Assembly (NCBI GenBank): GCA_019135865.1
Contig: JAGVVD010000058.1
Span: 62,001-126,000, forward strand
Source of the DNA: Elusimicrobiota bacterium
GTDB taxonomy: Bacteria; Elusimicrobiota; Elusimicrobia; Elusimicrobiales; UBA9959
Direction of reading: 5' to 3'
DNA length: 64,000 bases
The notes beneath the pieces were generated by a model. It was not told where the DNA came from and searched no databases. It saw nothing but the letters and a program-made list of their open reading frames with translations. A program made the position numbers and the translations under genes. Of this stretch, positions 60,438 to 64,000 are shown piece by piece. Every line of letters begins with the position of its first letter. Position 1 is the first letter of the stretch.

Positions 60438-60466
60438 AAGGCCCCGCCTTCAAAGGGCGGGGCCTT
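60438..60466. terminator. Terminator hairpin between the secreted-protein gene and ftsX
   Basis: The arms 60438-60448 and 60456-60466 (AAGGCCCCGCC and its complement) form a perfect 11-base stem with a 7-base loop. On the minus strand it follows the stop of the 60483-61349 gene and is trailed by GTGTTATATAATAAT, only weakly T-rich. That stretch also contains TATAAT just before ftsX. Confidence 0.7.
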
Positions 60467-60482
60467 CTCGCGGGACGGGACC

Positions 60483-61349
60483 TCAGCTCTTTACCGAGAC
60501 GCCGGTCACGAAAGGGGAGCCGATAAGGTCGTTGACCCTGTCGGCCTGCACTTCGCCGGAAAGGTCGTACGGCGTGAAACTGGTGCGGCCCGGCCTGGCC
60601 CAGGCCGAGGGGGAGGAGGAAACGAGCGAGAACCCCGCGCTTTCGGCCATGGCCGAAGAGAACGAAGCGATGAACTCGTCCGGTTTCACGCCGGCCGGCA
60701 CTTTCAGCGTGAAAGCGACGGGCGTCCGCACCGGCAGGGAGGGGCGGCCGCGCTCCAGCCCCGTCCTGGCCACGGCGGGATGCGCGTAGACCGAGCGGAG
60801 CGAGGAGGCCGGGAGCAGCCCGTAGACCTTGACCCGCGCGGTGGCGGCCGGGGAATACCCGAGCTCGCGCTCGCCGGTGTAAAGGAAGCCGGCGGAAGAG
60901 GCGAGCTCCTTTATCAGCGGCGCGAAATCCTCCGCTACCGGGACGAAACTTATGTAGACGAGGTCCCTGTGGGCGGACCAGCGGCCGGAACCGGGAGAGG
61001 GGACGAACGAAGCCACGGGACCGCGGCGCAGAGCCGAACGGACCCTGTAGAGCATATGCGGCCAGCCGGCGGGCACGTCGGGAGGCGGCGTCTGCCCGGC
61101 GGCTTCCGCGCCGGCGGGACCTCCCCCGGGGGACGACGGCGCGGGCGGCGTCATGGCGGACAGGCCGGCGGCCGGGGAAGGACCGACCGCGTCGCGCAGG
61201 TCGGACGGAGGGGCCGGGGCGCGGCGCGGCTGTTTATAACCGTAGGCCAGCTCGTTGAAGTTCTGGAAGGAGGGGTCCGTGAAAACGTCGGGCCCGCCGG
61301 CGAAGGCCGGCGCGGCGGAGAGGAGCATCGCGATAAGGACTTTCTTCAT
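60483..61349 (-). CDS. Secreted protein of unknown function behind an attenuator-like leader
   Basis: 288 residues. A signal peptide (1-17, APAFAG) is followed by a Pro/Gly/Ala-rich low-complexity stretch (about 42-95). A folded domain (about 95-288) repeats a VYISFVPV/VKVYGLLPASS/VAFTLKVPAG strand pattern. No known family recognised and no catalytic motif. The gene is alone between a leader terminator and a downstream hairpin, so it is probably a single-gene unit with its own control. Confidence 0.75.
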   Translation of the reverse strand: MKKVLIAMLLSAAPAFAGGPDVFTDPSFQNFNELAYGYKQPRRAPAPPSDLRDAVGPSPAAGLSAMTPPAPSSPGGGPAGAEAAGQTPPPDVPAGWPHMLYRVRSALRRGPVASFVPSPGSGRWSAHRDLVYISFVPVAEDFAPLIKELASSAGFLYTGERELGYSPAATARVKVYGLLPASSLRSVYAHPAVARTGLERGRPSLPVRTPVAFTLKVPAGVKPDEFIASFSSAMAESAGFSLVSSSPSAWARPGRTSFTPYDLSGEVQADRVNDLIGSPFVTGVSVKS

Positions 61350-61369
61350 CTTTCATTCACCCGGGGAAC

Positions 61370-61408
61370 AAAAAATAAGAAAACAGGAATAACCGTTCAT
61401 CCTGTTTT
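61370..61408 (-). terminator. Intrinsic terminator in the leader of the 60483-61349 gene
   Basis: On the minus strand AAAACAGGA (complement of 61400-61408) and TCCTGTTTT (complement of 61380-61388) form a perfect 9-base stem with an 11-base loop. CTTATTTTTTG follows. It lies only 20 bases before the start codon, so it would stop transcription before the gene unless overridden. Confidence 0.75.
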
Positions 61409-61476
61409 CCCCTGGTGAACCGCCATTCGCAGGTGGCGGCGTGGATACTCCCCCGCCTTTCGGGGGATTACAAAGG
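61409..61476 (-). promoter_or_regulatory. Three-way-junction-like leader RNA directly upstream of the terminator
   Basis: On the minus strand two perfect hairpins (CCCCCG/CGGGGG, 61450-61466, and CCGCCA/TGGCGG, 61420-61439) are enclosed by CCTTTG/CAGGGG pairing (61471-61476 with 61409-61414, two G-U pairs). This makes a compact three-way junction abutting the terminator. It matches no riboswitch class I know. It could be an unrecognised aptamer or part of a protein-controlled attenuator. Confidence 0.45.
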
Positions 61477-61586
61477 AAACGACCTGATAAATGTTAACTT
61501 AAACCGGGCGTCCGCCCAAGGGCCCGTGAGCCCAGCCGGTCCCGGAAAAAGGGCCTACGCCTTTCTGGGTCTTTGGACCCCCGCGT

Positions 61587-61616
61587 TTGACGGCACGCCG
61601 CCGGCGCTGATATAAT
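61587..61616 (+). promoter_or_regulatory. Promoter of the first TetR-type gene
   Basis: TTGACG (61587-61592), an 18-base spacer and a perfect TATAAT (61611-61616). The predicted transcript starts about 9 bases before the ATG at 61632, leaving no room for a Shine-Dalgarno site, and none is visible. Confidence 0.7.
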
Positions 61617-61631
61617 CGTTCCTGTCTCCCC

Positions 61632-62240
61632 ATGAAAAAGGACCGCAATAGCAGGCCCACCAAGGGCGAAGCCACTCGCGAGAAGATACTGCGCGCGGCC
61701 ATACGAATGATCTCGGACCAGGGCCCGGACGCGGTGTCCATGGAGAGCATCGCCGCGGAGCTGGGCCTGACCAAGCCGCTCCTGTACTACTATTTCAGGA
61801 ACAAGGAAGCGCTGATAGAGCGGGTCTTCGAGGAGACCTCGCGCGAGTCCGGCGGCGACTGGGCCGCCGCGCTGGACCCCTCCGTCACGCTGGAGGCCCT
61901 GGTGCGGGGCATGCTGGAGAGCCGCATGAACTTCTTCCTCTCCAATCCCGAGGCGGCCAAGTGCCTGCTCAAGCTCTACGCGGCTCCGGAGAACTCCCCC
62001 CTGCGCCGCATGGCCGACGGGCGCATAGCCCGGCACGCCGGCGCGCTTAAAAAGGTCATGGCCGCGATGGAGAAGGACGGCCGCCTCCCGCCCGGCTCCG
62101 CCGAGGACGCCCGCCTGCTGGTGCGCGGCGTCATGACGCTGACCATCTTCGAGTTCCAGCACAGCCGCTTCGCCAACTTCCCCCCGGACTTCGCCGACCG
62201 CATGGCCCGGCGCGTCGCCGCCGCCGTCGCCGCCCGCTGA
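61632..62240 (+). CDS. TetR/AcrR-family transcriptional regulator
   Basis: 202 residues. The N-terminal HTH (TREKILRAAIRMISDQGPDAVSMESIAAELGLTKPLLYYYFRNKEALI) is textbook TetR. The C-terminal helical ligand domain is unassigned. It is a close relative of the N-terminal part of the next protein (shared GPDAVSM, TKP-LLYYYFR-KEALI). Lacks an SD and seems nearly leaderless. Probably regulates the efflux genes that start just downstream. Confidence 0.9.
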   Translation: MKKDRNSRPTKGEATREKILRAAIRMISDQGPDAVSMESIAAELGLTKPLLYYYFRNKEALIERVFEETSRESGGDWAAALDPSVTLEALVRGMLESRMNFFLSNPEAAKCLLKLYAAPENSPLRRMADGRIARHAGALKKVMAAMEKDGRLPPGSAEDARLLVRGVMTLTIFEFQHSRFANFPPDFADRMARRVAAAVAAR

Positions 62241-62263
62241 AAGCCCCGCTCCCCCCGCGGACC

Positions 62264-62308
62264 TTGACGGCGCGGCGGCGCTTCTGCTAAACTTACCTAC
62301 CGGTAAGT
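62264..62308 (+). promoter_or_regulatory. Promoter and palindromic operator before the TetR-TolC gene
   Basis: TTGACG (62264-62269) is followed after 17 bases by a weak -10 CTAAAC (62287-62292). Overlapping it is the interrupted palindrome ACTTACC-TACC-GGTAAGT (62291-62308). The position over the -10/start region and the symmetry fit a TetR-family operator, so repression by one of the two encoded TetR domains is likely. Confidence 0.7.
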
Positions 62309-62330
62309 ATATACAGCGACGGAGCACAGC

Positions 62331-64000
62331 ATGACCCCTCCCCGACAGAAGCGCGCCGTAGAGACCCGGCGCAGGATACTCGAGACGGCCTCGGAGATGA
62401 TGGCCGAGCGCGGCCCGGACGCGGTGTCCATGCGCGAGATCTCGGCCAGGCTGAGGATCACCAAGCCCGTCCTCTACTACTATTTCAGGGACAAGGAGGC
62501 GCTGATAAAGGCGGCCTTCGAGGAAGGGACCAAGCATTTCAAGGACGTGCAGGTGGAGATGGACCAGCCCGGCCTGGACCTGGAGGGCAAGCTGGAGAAG
62601 ATCTTCGCCAACCACCTCAAGTTCATAAACCGCTACCCGGAAATGCCCAAATGCGCGCTGAAGATCATGGCCTCGCCCTCGGAAGGGACGCTCGCCCAGA
62701 TGGCCAGGGACCTCAAGGAGCGGAACAGGGGCGCGCTGCGCGCCATGCTGAAAAAGGAGAACTTCTCCCCGCGGGCGGCGGCGGACATAGTCCACATGAT
62801 AAGTTCGGTGATAACCTATTTCATGGTGGAGGCGCGCGAGAAAGGCGCGGCCGCCATCGACCGGAGCCTGCCGCGGCGCCTGGCGCGCATGATCTGCGCC
62901 GGCGCGCGCTCGCTCAAGTCCGCGGCCGCCGTCCTGCTGCTGCTCCCCTCCCTGGCCGGGGCGGAGCCGGTCCGGCTGGGGGTGGACCAGGCGGTGGAAC
63001 TGGCCCTGGAGAGGAATACGGACGTCGTCAACGCGGAACACGGCCGCCTCATCTATAAGGAGAAGATCCGCGAATACTGGGGCACGCTCTACCCGCAGCT
63101 CAGCGCGGCCGCCTCCTATACCCGCAACATAGAGAAGCCGTCCATGTTCTTCGGCGGGAACAAGATATCCATAGGCTCCGACAACGCCTACGCCGCCTCG
63201 CTCGACCTCAACCAGATACTCTGGGCCGGCGGCAAGGTGCGCACGGGCATAGAGATGGCCGGCATCTACTCCGACTCCAGTTCCGAAGGTCTGCGCGCCG
63301 CGCAGAACGGCGTGCGCAAAGCCGTCACGCAGATGTACTATTCCGTCCTTCTCTCGAAGGCCATGGCCGACATACAGCGCGAGACGCTGGACCTCTCCCG
63401 CCAGCATCTCTCGGTCATAGAGACCCGGTATAAGCAGGGGCTGGCCAGCGACCTGGCCCTGCTGCGCCAGGAAGTGGAGGTGTCCAACAACGAGCCGGCC
63501 GTCACGCAGAACCTGAACTACTACGAGTCCGGCCTGCTGGCGCTCAAGGACCTGCTCGGCATGGACCCCGACGCGGAGATCGAACTTGCCGGCGGCATGA
63601 CCTGCGCGCCCGGAGAGCCCGGGGCGCTCGAGGACCTTTACCGGGCGGCTATGGCGGCCCGGCCGGAGTACAGGATGGCGAAACTCGACAAGCGGCTGGC
63701 CGAGGAAAGCGTCACGCTGGAAAAAGCCGGCCATTACCCCTATCTCAACGCCTTCGCCTCGCGCAGTTTCCAGGGCCAGACCGACAGCGGCTTCCCCGGC
63801 GGCGACGAGCGCAGCTGGGCGCTGACGGCCGGGGTGAAGCTGAGCCTGCCCCTCTTCGCCGGCGGCTCGGTCTCCTCGCGCGTGAAGCAGGCCGACCTCT
63901 CGCGCCAGGTGGCGGAAGAGAACCTGGGTGCCGCGGAGCGGCAGCTAAAGATTACGGTCAAAAAGGCCTGGCTGGAGCTCAGGGAAGCCTCGCAGCGCCT
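62331..64000 (+). CDS. TetR-type regulator fused in frame to a TolC-like outer-membrane efflux protein (3' end outside window)
   Basis: An open frame runs from the ATG at 62331 (GGAG six bases upstream) to the right edge, 556 codons with no stop; I traced the codons line by line through the junction. Residues 1-190 are a full TetR protein (HTH with GPDAVSMREISARLRITKPVLYYYF). Residues about 190-214 read as a signal peptide (GARSLKSAAAVLLLLPSLAGA). Residues 215 onward are an OEP/TolC domain (VDQAVELALERNTDVVNAE, AASYTRN, AGGKVRTG, VETRYKQGLASDLALLRQEVEV). An internal ATG at 62890 could give a normal exported TolC, though no SD is seen before it. A DNA-binding and an outer-membrane domain in one chain is very odd. 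Confidence 0.85.
   Translation, partial: MTPPRQKRAVETRRRILETASEMMAERGPDAVSMREISARLRITKPVLYYYFRDKEALIKAAFEEGTKHFKDVQVEMDQPGLDLEGKLEKIFANHLKFINRYPEMPKCALKIMASPSEGTLAQMARDLKERNRGALRAMLKKENFSPRAAADIVHMISSVITYFMVEAREKGAAAIDRSLPRRLARMICAGARSLKSAAAVLLLLPSLAGAEPVRLGVDQAVELALERNTDVVNAEHGRLIYKEKIREYWGTLYPQLSAAASYTRNIEKPSMFFGGNKISIGSDNAYAASLDLNQILWAGGKVRTGIEMAGIYSDSSSEGLRAAQNGVRKAVTQMYYSVLLSKAMADIQRETLDLSRQHLSVIETRYKQGLASDLALLRQEVEVSNNEPAVTQNLNYYESGLLALKDLLGMDPDAEIELAGGMTCAPGEPGALEDLYRAAMAARPEYRMAKLDKRLAEESVTLEKAGHYPYLNAFASRSFQGQTDSGFPGGDERSWALTAGVKLSLPLFAGGSVSSRVKQADLSRQVAEENLGAAERQLKITVKKAWLELREASQR

Noticed and set aside
61385-61490. Plus-strand glutamine (glnA) riboswitch
   Set aside because: CGTTCATCC and GGAAACG recall its ends, but the conserved ACGGAAGUAGG block is missing and the T-tract supports the minus strand.
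61500-61590. Possible second GEMM-like aptamer on the minus strand
   Set aside because: A stem followed by AGAAAGGC loosely recalls GEMM, but the GCAAACC and GCAAAGCC blocks are absent, so I do not call it.
61494-63734. 746-codon minus-strand open frame opposite the TetR and TolC region
   Set aside because: The plus strand here encodes unmistakable TetR and TolC motifs with promoters and SD; the minus frame is an unstructured shadow.
1-64000. tRNA, rRNA or CRISPR arrays
   Set aside because: No cloverleaf with a TTC-containing T arm, no rRNA-like stretch, and no regularly spaced identical repeats were seen in the gaps between genes. A covariance search would be needed to exclude a cryptic tRNA.

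Overview
This window is about 64 kb of GC-rich bacterial chromosome. Almost every gene lies on the minus strand; only the last 2.4 kb reads on the plus strand. The proteins point to a Gram-negative-type cell: TolC, secretin, PorV/UPF0164-like barrels, an FtsX/EnvC/CTP cluster and a Tad pilus. Giant TIG/Ig surface proteins, FlgD-tailed secreted proteins, TMTC-like TPR membrane proteins and frequent ATA and AGG codons despite the high GC suggest a member of the Elusimicrobiota or a similar deep lineage. That placement is inference. There is no rRNA or other phylogenetic marker apart from tsaD.

Region 1 (about 22.9 kb down to 1, minus strand) looks like one long operon. It has a near-consensus promoter, a GEMM-I type cyclic dinucleotide riboswitch aptamer with A at the ligand-selecting position, and an intrinsic terminator. 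Eight tightly packed or overlapping genes follow: a glycosyltransferase/radical SAM fusion, a B12-type radical SAM/glycosyltransferase fusion, a radical SAM enzyme, a flippase-like membrane protein fused to a methyltransferase, a HEAT-repeat protein, two TMTC-like TPR membrane proteins, and an exported protein of more than 3,835 residues made of TIG and Ig-like repeats that runs off the left edge. The reading offered here is a second-messenger-controlled system that builds and modifies a giant surface protein or glycan.

Region 2 (about 22.9 to 45.8 kb, minus) is a Tad/Flp pilus island. It has Flp pilins and TadE/G pseudopilins at both ends, CpaB, a minimal secretin, a TadZ-TadA fusion, an N-terminally extended TadB, TadC and a TPR protein. 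Interleaved are two transmitter-less membrane sensors, a DUF3566-like membrane protein, an OmpR-type regulator with a degenerate receiver, a lone receiver, two histidine kinases, a NarL-type regulator, a thioredoxin-fold protein, a Cys-tailed membrane protein and a probable S41 pseudoprotease. The cpaB promoter carries 11-bp-phased direct repeats of the kind OmpR-family proteins bind.

Region 3 (about 45.8 to 56 kb, minus) encodes outer-membrane barrels, a secreted FlgD-repeat protein, a coiled-coil membrane protein, a GAF-GGDEF diguanylate cyclase and a cytoplasmic solute-binding-like protein. Region 4 (56 to 61.4 kb, minus) is a housekeeping block of tsaD, ctp, envC-like, ftsX and an unknown secreted protein whose leader carries a terminator. 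Region 5 (61.6 kb to the end, plus) has two TetR-type regulators. The second is fused in frame to a TolC outer-membrane efflux protein. Two related perfect palindromes at 25.5 and 56.0 kb belong to one short repeat family; the second supplies the last codons of tsaD.
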